A stretch of 21,197 nt of DNA, taken from positions 1 through 21,197 of the forward strand of contig CABTXJ010000004.1 of assembly GCA_902488785.1 (NCBI GenBank). The letters are read 5' to 3'. Origin of the DNA: an uncultured Eubacteriales bacterium (GTDB lineage Bacteria; Bacillota; Clostridia; TANB77; CAG-508). This document shows, piece by piece, positions 1 to 7,430 of the stretch (the first letter of the stretch is position 1; each line of letters begins with the position of its first letter). Under the pieces are notes generated by a model. The model was not told the DNA's origin and made no database searches. It saw only the letters and a list, made by a program, of their open reading frames with translations. A program made the translations under genes and the position numbers.

Positions 1-22
1 CAGACGTGTGCTCTTCCGATCT
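1..22. other. Illumina TruSeq adapter remnant (artefact)
   Basis: These bases match the end of the standard Illumina TruSeq read-2 adapter, ending in GCTCTTCCGATCT, exactly as it appears when joined to an insert. They are not genomic. The true sequence begins at 23, and this explains why the HolB-like gene stops abruptly there. The adapter also shows that the left edge is the end of an assembled contig. Confidence 0.96.
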
Positions 23-298
23 ATCTCTAACTTTTTGTGTATTTGCATCATTTCCATCTAACATATTAAAGTCTGAAATCACAGAATTTTTTATTTGTGA
101 AATAATATTTTTTTTCTTATCTTCTACTAAAATTTCATTTCTATTTTCTTCAATATTTAAAAATATTATTTTATACAAAAATTGAAGAATTTCTTCATTA
201 AATTCTTCAATTTGGCTAGAATAAAACAAATAGGCATGTCCCCACTGTCTAGTACTTATTTGCTTATTTAAATATTCATTTAATTCTTTTTTATTCAT
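23..298 (-). CDS. Partial N-terminus of a DNA polymerase III delta-prime (HolB)-like protein
   Basis: An open frame begins with ATG at 298, overlapping the last 8 bases of the signal peptidase gene, and runs without a stop for about 92 codons into the adapter, so the 3' end is missing. The protein starts MNKKELNEYLNKQIS and contains GHAYLFYSS at about residues 20-28 and DFNMLDGNDANTQKVRD at the visible end. The H-AYLF block followed by a D-F...D...(I/V)R block matches the layout of the HolB clamp-loader subunit (HAYLF, then a PD...IR segment). The P-loop expected after HAYLF is absent, which is common in delta-prime subunits. If correct, it is a cytoplasmic clamp-loader subunit. Only about a quarter to a third of the protein is visible, so the assignment is tentative. 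Confidence 0.45.
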
Positions 299-1040
299 TC
301 ATTTTCCTTTTTATATTTATTTTTCCGAATGTATTAAATGGATATACACTAATTAATATCTTACCTTCCATCTTTTCTATTGGAATACACCCTAAAACCC
401 TGCAATCCGTACTCCTAGAGCGGTTATCTCCCATCATAAATAGGTAACCTTCTGGCACTACAAAATCATTTAGTACATCTGAATGTGTTTCAAGCCCTTC
501 TGGTAAATATTCTTCTTCTAACTCTTTTTCGTTTACGAATACTTTACCATCTTTTATTTGAACTCTATCACCTTCAACTGCTATAACTCTTTTAATTAAA
601 CTTATTTTACCAAACTCTAAAAAATTATATATGAAACTATTAAATATATCTTTATTATCATAGTATACAGCTTTAGGATTACTATTGCTAATATATACAT
701 CATCATGTACTGGTGATTCAAATGTTACTATATCACCCTTTTTATATTTACCATTAAATGTTCTAATTGTTCTATCAAGCCATAATTTTTGCTCATTTTT
801 TAAAGTTGGGTACATTGATTCTTGTTGAACTGTTGTAAATGTTCCTAAAAAATATTTAATTAAAAAGGCTATAACTAGTGCTATTATAATGCAGAAAACC
901 CAATCTAGAATTTCTTTTAATACTTTATTATCATTAATTGATTTTTCTGATGCCTCTTCTAATTTTTCATTAGTTTCATCTTTTATATATTCATATTTTA
1001 TTTCACTATTTTCTTCATTATTCTTCATTGTACTACCCAT
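291..1040 (-). CDS. lepB: Type I signal peptidase (SPase I)
   Basis: This is a membrane-bound serine protease that removes signal peptides from secreted proteins on the outer face of the membrane. The 249-residue protein has a charged cytoplasmic N-terminus, one membrane helix at about 43-66, the catalytic serine S75 in the ESMYPTL box, and the catalytic lysine K150 in the IKRVIAVEGD box. The GDNR..S.D.R box at 204-214 also fits the S26 family. The segment between S75 and K150 is longer than in Bacillus SipS (about 75 against about 40 residues), implying an insertion around 108-145. The start ATG overlaps the stop of the upstream gene by one base (TAATG), suggesting translational coupling; an in-frame ATG four codons later (M5) is possible. 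It is the fourth gene of a two-component/envelope operon. Confidence 0.95.
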   Translation of the reverse strand: MGSTMKNNEENSEIKYEYIKDETNEKLEEASEKSINDNKVLKEILDWVFCIIIALVIAFLIKYFLGTFTTVQQESMYPTLKNEQKLWLDRTIRTFNGKYKKGDIVTFESPVHDDVYISNSNPKAVYYDNKDIFNSFIYNFLEFGKISLIKRVIAVEGDRVQIKDGKVFVNEKELEEEYLPEGLETHSDVLNDFVVPEGYLFMMGDNRSRSTDCRVLGCIPIEKMEGKILISVYPFNTFGKINIKRKMNE

Positions 1041-2125
1041 TATTTATTATTATTTTCTTCAAATATTATTTTAGTTTTTTCACCTAGTTCATCTTGAAAT
1101 TCTCTGCCTATATCTTCAAATGAAACCTCTGCGTCTATTTTTTTCTCTTCTATGCCATCTTTTTGTTCATTTAATTCTACAATCTTATTTATCATTCCAT
1201 TTAAGTTTATTCTGGCTTCTTGTGTTTTTTGCTTTTGCTTTAAATCGATTTTAGTTTTTAAATTCCTTTTTTTATAATTATATATTATATCATCTAATTC
1301 ATTATGTATAGAATCATTTTGAACCCCAAACATCATATTAGAAATTTTCTCATTTAATTTATCTTTTTCTTTTTGCTTATTAGATATTAAATTGTATAAT
1401 TCTATATTACTTTCACTTTTATCTTTTTCACTTTTTAATTCATCTATTTTACTTTCATCTATATTATCTTCATTTAATTGTATTTCAAACTTATTATTAT
1501 TTCTAATTTCACTTAATATTGTTGAAACATTATTACTTTTATCTTCTTTTGCATTTCCTTTATTCTTTATTTCTTGCTCTTCTTTTGATTTAATAATTAT
1601 ATTGTCTTTAGGAACAACATCTCTTCTTTTTTGTATTTTTTTCTTCTTTTTTCTTTTGTTTTTAAGATTATTTTTTAAATCTTCAGTATTTTGCTCTAAT
1701 ATACTACTTTCTACAAACTTATGATTTTTCAAAATATCTTCATTTAAATAATTTGTACTTTCATCAATTTTTTCATTTTTATTTATTTTTTTCCCTTTTT
1801 CAATTTCTTCAAAACCGGCAACTTTTTTTTGCCTTTTTAGCTCTTTCATTTCTTCTAAAGTATATTTTTTTTCTTCTTTAGACATTTTATATATTTTTAC
1901 CGCAAAAATTATTAAAAATATAAAAATGATAAACATCAAAACTTTTATTAGATAATTATCTATAAAAACATTGATATCAAATGTTGCATATACACAATGG
2001 AATAATAAATTGTGCATAACTATTATTAAATTTGATATTAAAATCTTAAAAATATTTTTTAATCTTTTTTCTTTACTACTAATTCTATTTACTTTTCTTA
2101 TTTTCTTTTCATTAATTAATTTCAT
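1040..2125 (-). CDS. Lysine-rich membrane protein of unknown function
   Basis: I do not recognise a family. From the ATG at 2125 it encodes 361 residues: a basic N-terminus, two probable membrane helices at about 25-49 and 60-79, then about 280 residues dominated by Lys, Glu, Asn and Ile, with a run of five lysines and probable coiled-coil or disordered character. A frame extension to a TTG at 2152 exists, but no good ribosome site precedes it, whereas AAAGGAT lies 12 bases before the ATG at 2125; the spacing is long, so the start is not certain. It sits between the sensor kinase and the signal peptidase and overlaps the latter by one base, so it is co-transcribed. The order suggests an envelope role, perhaps a scaffold with a large cytoplasmic tail, but this is inference. 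Confidence 0.8.
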   Translation of the reverse strand: MKLINEKKIRKVNRISSKEKRLKNIFKILISNLIIVMHNLLFHCVYATFDINVFIDNYLIKVLMFIIFIFLIIFAVKIYKMSKEEKKYTLEEMKELKRQKKVAGFEEIEKGKKINKNEKIDESTNYLNEDILKNHKFVESSILEQNTEDLKNNLKNKRKKKKKIQKRRDVVPKDNIIIKSKEEQEIKNKGNAKEDKSNNVSTILSEIRNNNKFEIQLNEDNIDESKIDELKSEKDKSESNIELYNLISNKQKEKDKLNEKISNMMFGVQNDSIHNELDDIIYNYKKRNLKTKIDLKQKQKTQEARINLNGMINKIVELNEQKDGIEEKKIDAEVSFEDIGREFQDELGEKTKIIFEENNNK

Positions 2126-2159
2126 AAATATATACTTATCCTTTGTATACAATCTTACT

Positions 2160-3632
2160 TTATTTTTCGTTGTTATTTTCTTTATTATCCTTGTTATTTT
2201 TACTTGTAGGGAATCTTAATACAACCTCTGTACCTTTTCCTAATTCACTTATTATATCTACGCTTCCTTTATTTTGGTTTGTAATTTCTTTTACTATTGA
2301 AAGCCCTAATCCGCTTCCGCCTGTTTTTCTTACCCTTGATGAATCTACTCTATAAAATCTTTCAAAAACTTTCTTTAAGTCTTCTTTTGAAATTCCTATA
2401 CCATTATCTTTAACTTTTATATATGTATCTCTAAATAAAAATCCTACGTATATTTGAACATTTCCACCTTCGCTTGTATATTTTATAGCGTTTACTATAA
2501 TATTTGTAATTACTCTTTCTATTCCTACAGGATCTGCATATATTTCTGGTACATCTGAAGTAATAAAACATGTCATAGTAATATCTTTCTTTTCAGCTTC
2601 TGGCTCTAAATCTTCTACTATTCTTTTAACCAATTCAGTCACTTGAAAAACTTCTCTTTTGTCTTCGCTTAATGTATTATCATATCTTGATAATGTAAGA
2701 AGATCTTGTACTAATTCAGACATTCTTTTTGCTTCTCTATCAATCTTACTTACAAAATACTTGCAATCTTCTAGTCGTATATCATCACTTTCAAGTATTG
2801 TATCAGAGTATCCAATTATTGAAGTAATCGGTGTTTTAAGCTCATGTGATACATCTGCTACGAATTGTTTTCTCATCTCATCTAATTTAACTTGTTTAGT
2901 TATTTCTTGAAGTACAATTACTATTCCATCTGCTGTATCTTCACTTGTTTTCATTACTGCAGCTAATATGTTATATATCTTATTCTTTATTTCAATATGT
3001 TCTTTTATACCAGTAATATCTTCCATATATATTATTTTTTCAAGGTCTGTATCTATTCCTAGTTTCTTACAAACTTTTACAAAATTATCCTTTTCGCTAA
3101 TATCTAAAGCATTTTTTGCCTCAGGGTTTAAGTGCGTTATTTTTCCATGTATATCAAATGATATAACACCGTCTTGAAGGTGTTGTATAATTGTGTTTAT
3201 CTCATTTGTCTTTTTAGTTTGTTCATTTAAATGTTCTTTAATATCTGCATTCATTCCTGTAAACATATCCAAAAGTTCATCCATTTGATCCCTATTTTGG
3301 TCTGCAGCAAGTGGCTTTTTATCTAAATCTTCACCTTTTATTATTGCTTGTGCACTTTTTACAAGCTCCTCACTTGGTGCAATCACTAATTTAGATAACA
3401 CTTTACTAATTAACATTGAAATACTAATAAAAAGGAATGACAATATAAGATATGTTATTTTCATATTTTGCATATCTTTAATTATCATCATTCTTTGTTC
3501 ATTTCCTAATAATTCTGCTGATTTTAAATATATATTACTTTGAGTATATATAAATGCTCCTATTATAGTTAACAAAAGTATTGTATATATAATTACTGTC
3601 GCAGCAATTAACCTTTGAATCTTTTTAAGCAT
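2160..3632 (-). CDS. Membrane sensor histidine kinase, PhoR/WalK type
   Basis: This kinase autophosphorylates on histidine and passes phosphate to the adjacent regulator. The 490 residues contain a membrane helix at about 9-30, a short extracellular loop of about 28 residues, a second helix at about 59-82, a HAMP-like linker to about 135, a PAS domain at about 143-250, a HisKA domain with H263 in SHELKTP, and an HATPase_c domain with N-box N377/N381, G1 box DNGIGIS (409-415), F box FERFYRVD (423-430) and G2 box GGSGLGLSI (438-446). All catalytic elements are intact. The small external loop and PAS domain resemble WalK/PhoR-type envelope or phosphate sensors, but the signal cannot be read from the sequence. 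The start follows AGGGG about 8 bases upstream, which lies at the regulator stop codon, 10 bases away. Confidence 0.95.
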   Translation of the reverse strand: MLKKIQRLIAATVIIYTILLLTIIGAFIYTQSNIYLKSAELLGNEQRMMIIKDMQNMKITYLILSFLFISISMLISKVLSKLVIAPSEELVKSAQAIIKGEDLDKKPLAADQNRDQMDELLDMFTGMNADIKEHLNEQTKKTNEINTIIQHLQDGVISFDIHGKITHLNPEAKNALDISEKDNFVKVCKKLGIDTDLEKIIYMEDITGIKEHIEIKNKIYNILAAVMKTSEDTADGIVIVLQEITKQVKLDEMRKQFVADVSHELKTPITSIIGYSDTILESDDIRLEDCKYFVSKIDREAKRMSELVQDLLTLSRYDNTLSEDKREVFQVTELVKRIVEDLEPEAEKKDITMTCFITSDVPEIYADPVGIERVITNIIVNAIKYTSEGGNVQIYVGFLFRDTYIKVKDNGIGISKEDLKKVFERFYRVDSSRVRKTGGSGLGLSIVKEITNQNKGSVDIISELGKGTEVVLRFPTSKNNKDNKENNNEK

Positions 3633-3642
3633 ATATTAACCC

Positions 3643-4395
3643 CTATAATATTGTTTTATCTTTATCTTGATCTTTTAAGTAGTATCCTACTCCTCTTTTA
3701 GTTATTAAAAATTCTGGGCTTCCTTTTCTTTTTTCAATTTTATCTCTAAGTCTTGCAACTGTTACGTCTATAGTTCTTATTTCACCTATATAATCGCCAT
3801 ATCCCCATACTTTTTTAAGCAAGTCTTCTCTTGATACCACATTACCTGGTTGCATTGCTAAGTATTTTAATACATCAAATTCTTTCTTAGTTAAATCTAC
3901 TTTATTTCCACGTATAAATACTTCTCTTCTTCTTGAATCTATTTTTAATTCACCAATTTGTATTATTTCATATTGATCATCTACTGTTAAAGCTTTCATA
4001 GTATTTTCTCTTTTTCTAAGATGTGCTTTAACTCTTGCTATTACTTCTCTTACTTGGAAAGGTTTTGTTATATAATCATCTGCTCCTATTTCAAGCCCAA
4101 TTATCTTATCTGTTTCTTCGCCTTTTGCAGATATCATAAGTATTGGTATATCTTTCATATTTAGATTATATCTTATTTCTTTACATACAGTTATTCCATC
4201 TTTTTTTGGTAACATTACGTCTAATAATACCAAAGCTGGCTTAACTTCTTCACATACTTCAACAGCTTCTTCTCCATCAACTGCCTCTACAACTATAAAA
4301 TTTTCTCTTTCTAAGTTGTATGTTAGTATTTCTCTTATTGATTCTTCATCATCTACAACCAGTATAACTTTGTTATTGATCCCTTCTTCACTCAT
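3643..4395 (-). CDS. OmpR/PhoB-family response regulator
   Basis: This is the DNA-binding partner of the adjacent kinase. The start chosen here (MSEEGINNK) is preceded by AAGGAGG six bases upstream; a longer frame reaching 4440 adds 15 residues without a ribosome site. The 250-residue protein has a receiver domain at about 9-125 with acidic pair D15/D16, phospho-acceptor D59 in LLDVMLP, S89 and K111, all intact. A winged-helix domain follows at about 145-240 with the usual conserved segments (LTKKEFDVLKYLA, V-RE-LL, R-ID-VARLR-KIE, RGVGY). This architecture is that of WalR/PhoP/PhoB. It is probably the first gene of the operon, from a promoter at about 4469-4497. Which regulon it controls cannot be told; WalR-like and PhoP-like are both possible. 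Confidence 0.95.
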   Translation of the reverse strand: MSEEGINNKVILVVDDEESIREILTYNLERENFIVVEAVDGEEAVEVCEEVKPALVLLDVMLPKKDGITVCKEIRYNLNMKDIPILMISAKGEETDKIIGLEIGADDYITKPFQVREVIARVKAHLRKRENTMKALTVDDQYEIIQIGELKIDSRRREVFIRGNKVDLTKKEFDVLKYLAMQPGNVVSREDLLKKVWGYGDYIGEIRTIDVTVARLRDKIEKRKGSPEFLITKRGVGYYLKDQDKDKTIL

Positions 4396-4401
4396 TTGAA
4401 G

Positions 4402-4408
4402 CCTCCTT
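4402..4408 (-). promoter_or_regulatory. Ribosome binding site that sets the response regulator start
   Basis: The minus strand reads AAGGAGG, then a 6-base spacer, then ATG at 4395. This near-perfect Shine-Dalgarno sequence places the true start 15 codons inside the longest frame. Confidence 0.85.
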
Positions 4409-4468
4409 TTAAAATAATTTAGAATTTTAATTTTTAACATTTTTAAATTTTAAAATTATACTATGTAT

Positions 4469-4497
4469 ATATTATATTAAAATTTACTACATATCAA
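4469..4497 (-). promoter_or_regulatory. Probable sigma-A promoter for the two-component operon
   Basis: On the minus strand TTGATA (4497-4492) is followed by 17 bases and TAATAT (4474-4469). An alternative TATAAT begins at 4476 with a 15-base spacer. The AT-rich background makes chance matches likely, but this lies in the only sizeable gap (4396-4526) before the operon. Confidence 0.45.
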
Positions 4498-4526
4498 GTA
4501 TAAAAGCTTTTTAAGTTTTCATTTTT

Positions 4527-5459
4527 CTATTCTTCTCTTCTATCAATAAAATATGAACTTCCTTGTATCTTTTTAGCACTCTTTTTAACCTGTGCTCCAG
4601 CTTCTCCTACTTCTAATATATTTTTAAATTTTTCTTTTGTAACTTCTACTATTCCAATACTTACTGAGGTTATAGGTGATTGTTCTATTATTCCTTTTCT
4701 ATTTGGTACTTCTAAATATCCTTTTTCTAAATCTTCCTTATTAAAAAAGCCACTTATTCCACTTTCAAAATCATATATTATGGATTTTGCTATTTTTTTA
4801 ACGTCTCCTTCTGTTATCATTGCTATAAAATCATCACCACCAATATGTCCTACAAATCCTCCCTTGGCTTTATTCTTACACATTATATTTTCATAAATTA
4901 TTTTAGCAGTATATTTTATTATTTCATCACCTTTTGAAAATCCATAAACATCATTGTATGATTTGAAATTATCAAGATCTATATACATCATTATATATTT
5001 ACCTTTATTTAGTCTTTTTTTCATCTCTGTCTGAATCTGAATATTTCCTGGAAGGCCTGTAAGTGGACTTGCTTTTCTATTTAATTTTAATAGTGTAAAC
5101 ATATTTTTAATTATACTATATAGATAGTCATGATCTATCGGTGTTCTAATATAATATAATATATCTGATTTCAATAATTGTAATCTATGTTTTTTTGAAG
5201 AGTTTTTAGATATCACAATTATTGGTGTAATGTAATTACTTTCATCATTTTTAATATCACTAACTATTTTTGAAATGTCTTTAGATAATCTTTCCTCATT
5301 TATTATAATTAAACTTGGAATTTTATTTAACATTTCATCTAAATCAGAACTATTATATCTATTTATGACATAATCATTCATTCTATCTTCTATAGCTTCT
5401 TTTAATTCAATTAATAGTTTAAAATTTCCATCATCAATTAATGCTATTTCTTCTTTCAT
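4527..5459 (-). CDS. GGDEF-domain protein with degenerate receiver-like N-terminus
   Basis: The 310-residue soluble protein has an N-terminal receiver-like domain (about 4-125) and a GGDEF domain (about 130-305). The receiver keeps the general pattern (IALIDD at the start, hydrophobic strand PSLIIIN), but the phospho-acceptor position reads N/E rather than D and the usual lysine is replaced in RTPID, so it is probably a pseudo-receiver. The GGDEF domain has SPLTGLPGN, YIDLDNFKSYND and the signature written as GGDDF (207-211), with Asp in place of the usual Glu. No RxxD inhibitory site is seen upstream. It may make cyclic-di-GMP, make another cyclic dinucleotide, or only bind nucleotide. It follows the Ig-like protein by 49 bases and is probably co-transcribed with it. 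Confidence 0.88.
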   Translation of the reverse strand: MKEEIALIDDGNFKLLIELKEAIEDRMNDYVINRYNSSDLDEMLNKIPSLIIINEERLSKDISKIVSDIKNDESNYITPIIVISKNSSKKHRLQLLKSDILYYIRTPIDHDYLYSIIKNMFTLLKLNRKASPLTGLPGNIQIQTEMKKRLNKGKYIMMYIDLDNFKSYNDVYGFSKGDEIIKYTAKIIYENIMCKNKAKGGFVGHIGGDDFIAMITEGDVKKIAKSIIYDFESGISGFFNKEDLEKGYLEVPNRKGIIEQSPITSVSIGIVEVTKEKFKNILEVGEAGAQVKKSAKKIQGSSYFIDRREE

Positions 5460-5508
5460 ATTTTTCCATTCTTAATTATCTTTTGTATTTTATATTTTAA
5501 CTATTTCT

Positions 5509-7011
5509 TTAGTTATTTTGCATATTAGGCTGAGTAGGTTGTGGTTGTGTCGGTTGATTTGTCATGTTTGGATATTGTATGTTTGCTGTTCCATAATTTT
5601 GATTTTGCATATTTTGATTTGTATTTACCATATTAGTATTTGATGGTATAGCAAATGGTGTTGAATTAGCACCTGGTGTTCTTATCGCCTTACTAGAAAA
5701 TATATTACTTTCAAATCCTTCTACTGATGTTGCTTTTACTTTAATAGTATTTTCTCCTACAGCAAGTTCTTGTGTTAACTCAACATCTTTGTTATTAGGA
5801 TCATTTTGTTCATATGTTTTAATATATCCTTGTCCATTTAATGCATATTCAACTTTTGCTATTCCAACATTATGTTTTACTTTTATAATAAGTTTTGTAG
5901 TATCACTTGTTTGTTCAACTTTAACTTCTGGCCTTGCAACACCTTTTATTTCTCTTTCTTCTTTTGTTACATTACCAGCAAGATCTACTGCAATTACCTG
6001 CAATGTTTCAGTTCCTTCTTTTGCTGTAACCTGAAATTTTATTTCACCTGGTTCATCTTTTTTAGCAGGATATATTGCTTTTTTATCATTTCCCATTTGT
6101 GAAGTTGCTTCTTTAAGTCCTACATCATCTTTTACAACCACTTCAATTATTGCACCTTTATTAGTTATTGTAATTTCAGGTTTATTTATATCTTTTCCAG
6201 TCTTACTTTCAAAAGTTTTTTCAGCAGTTTGTGTGTTACCTTGATCATCTATTACACTAACCTTAATCATATTGCTTCCTATAGGCATTTCAATTCCTCT
6301 TTCACTAATTTCTCGTCTGCCTTTTCCATCAATTTGTTTTTCCTGATCTGTTTTTCCATTCCAAGAATACACAATTTTGTCTACAGGGTTAATTGAACTA
6401 ATATTAAGTGCAACTTTGCTATTTTCTTCTTCCATTATAGTTATTTGAATTTTTTCTTTTAATGCTGCTAAATTCTTACTTTTTTCTGAATTTTTTCTAA
6501 TTGTAATTATTGCTATTCCTGCAGCTATTACAGCAACTACTATTAAAATTATGGCAATAACCTTTTTTACAACAGTATTTCCGTTATTTTTACTTTGTAT
6601 ATTTGGCATAAATTGTTCAATTGAATCATATGAATCATTCATTTCATTTGTTCTATTCATATCTGAATTATAATTACTATTAAAATCCGAATTAAAACTT
6701 GAGTCATTATTATACTTAGATCCAACATTCATATTATTATAATTTGAATAACTATTTAAATTTTCATTCAAATTAGCATTTTCAAATTCAAACTCATTAT
6801 TTAAATGTTCTTTTTCTGGAGATATAATAATATTTTCTTTACTACAGTTATTATTACTATTATTTGCATTATTACTGTTTATATTATTGTCATTTATATT
6901 TTTTCTATCTTTTCTATCTTCTCTTACATTAGGATCTGAATTAACTTTAGTCTTATTTATTTCTTTTTTTTCTTTATTTTCATTATTCCCAAAATCTAAA
7001 ATTTGGTTCAT
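5509..7011 (-). CDS. Single-pass membrane protein with extracellular Ig-like domains
   Basis: No specific family is recognised. The 500 residues comprise an Asn/Ser-rich, probably disordered cytoplasmic part (1-145), one membrane helix (about 149-171), three tandem beta-sandwich Ig-like repeats at about 186-267, 278-356 and 360-445, and a Pro/Gln/Thr/Asn-rich tail (about 446-500). The repeats share the pattern of V-D--GN or V-G-- turns followed by a closing strand (for example VIDDQGNTQTAEKTF and AVDLAGNVTKEE), as in bacterial Ig-like/Big families on cell-surface proteins. Topology (N-terminus in, repeats out) is inferred from lysine distribution. A role in the cell wall or adhesion is plausible. 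AAGGGG lies about 7 bases before the ATG, and a promoter is seen at 7050-7078. A GGDEF gene follows immediately. Confidence 0.85.
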   Translation of the reverse strand: MNQILDFGNNENKEKKEINKTKVNSDPNVREDRKDRKNINDNNINSNNANNSNNNCSKENIIISPEKEHLNNEFEFENANLNENLNSYSNYNNMNVGSKYNNDSSFNSDFNSNYNSDMNRTNEMNDSYDSIEQFMPNIQSKNNGNTVVKKVIAIILIVVAVIAAGIAIITIRKNSEKSKNLAALKEKIQITIMEEENSKVALNISSINPVDKIVYSWNGKTDQEKQIDGKGRREISERGIEMPIGSNMIKVSVIDDQGNTQTAEKTFESKTGKDINKPEITITNKGAIIEVVVKDDVGLKEATSQMGNDKKAIYPAKKDEPGEIKFQVTAKEGTETLQVIAVDLAGNVTKEEREIKGVARPEVKVEQTSDTTKLIIKVKHNVGIAKVEYALNGQGYIKTYEQNDPNNKDVELTQELAVGENTIKVKATSVEGFESNIFSSKAIRTPGANSTPFAIPSNTNMVNTNQNMQNQNYGTANIQYPNMTNQPTQPQPTQPNMQNN

Positions 7012-7049
7012 ATTTTCCCCTTAATTTTTTAAAATTTATATATATTTAC

Positions 7050-7078
7050 ACTATAACATAAATTAAATATTAAGTTAA
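7050..7078 (-). promoter_or_regulatory. Probable sigma-A promoter for the Ig-like/GGDEF unit
   Basis: On the minus strand TTAACT (7078-7073), a 17-base spacer ending in TGT, and TATAGT (7055-7050) form an extended -10 promoter about 40 bases before the ATG. Confidence 0.55.
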
Positions 7079-7144
7079 CAATTAAAATAATTAGAAACAT
7101 AATTTTAAAAACTATTTTAAAAGCATAAACTTATATATGAACTC

Positions 7145-7175
7145 AAAATAAAAAAGTAGGCTTTACCTACTTTTT
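7145..7175 (-). terminator. Rho-independent terminator after rpsU
   Basis: A 10-bp inverted repeat, AAAAAGTAGG (7151-7160) against CCTACTTTTT (7166-7175), encloses a 5-base loop. In the minus direction it is followed by T-rich sequence (TTTTTTATTTT) and begins about 10 bases after the rpsU stop. Confidence 0.85.
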
Positions 7176-7184
7176 ACTCTAAAA

Positions 7185-7358
7185 CTATTTTCTATTTTTC
7201 TTCTTTGCAGCTTCAGATTTTTTCTTTCTTTTTACGCTTGGTTTTTCATATGCTTCTCTTTTTCTAACTTCTTGGATTACTCCATTTCTAGCTGTTTGTC
7301 TTTTAAACTTTTTTATAGCATCTTCCAAATTTCCATTAACTACTTTTATTTCTGGCAT
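7185..7358 (-). CDS. rpsU: 30S ribosomal protein S21
   Basis: This small, very basic protein of the 30S subunit lies near the 16S rRNA 3' end. The 57-residue product starting MPEIKVVNGNLEDAIKKFKR and ending in a Lys/Arg tail is typical S21 in length and sequence (the E-ALRRFKR-like segment and the REAYEKPS-KRKKK segment). The start is set by AGGAGGAGGTGAT directly upstream; a longer frame to 7385 would run through this ribosome site and is rejected. It stands alone, with a perfect consensus promoter upstream and a terminator downstream, as expected for a highly expressed gene. Confidence 0.97.
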   Translation of the reverse strand: MPEIKVVNGNLEDAIKKFKRQTARNGVIQEVRKREAYEKPSVKRKKKSEAAKKKNRK

Positions 7359-7362
7359 ATAT

Positions 7363-7375
7363 ATCACCTCCTCCT
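7363..7375 (-). promoter_or_regulatory. Extended Shine-Dalgarno sequence of rpsU
   Basis: The minus strand reads AGGAGGAGGTGAT, holding two overlapping GGAGG cores and full complementarity to the 16S tail GGAGGTGAT, four bases before ATG at 7358. It decides the rpsU start. Confidence 0.9.
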
Positions 7376-7399
7376 GAAGCCTCATAAATTATGTAATAT

Positions 7400-7428
7400 A
7401 TTATATAATCTCCTTTTGTTTTTGTCAA
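7400..7428 (-). promoter_or_regulatory. Consensus sigma-A promoter of rpsU
   Basis: TTGACA (7428-7423), a 17-base spacer and TATAAT (7405-7400) match the consensus perfectly on the minus strand. The predicted transcript begins near 7393, leaving a leader of about 35 bases. The -35 box starts only three bases after the stop of the DUF368 gene. Confidence 0.88.
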
Positions 7429-7430
7429 TA

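Noticed and set aside
1392..1724. Plus-strand open frame rich in Leu, Ser and Phe
   Set aside because: It is the mirror of the Lys/Glu/Asn-rich protein on the minus strand; T-rich complementary sequence always gives such frames in this genome. The same holds for frames at 11717-12130, 13529-13723 and 19845-20252.
7386..7430. Riboswitch or S21 autoregulatory leader
   Set aside because: The predicted rpsU leader is only about 35 bases and shows no stable stem other than the ribosome binding site.
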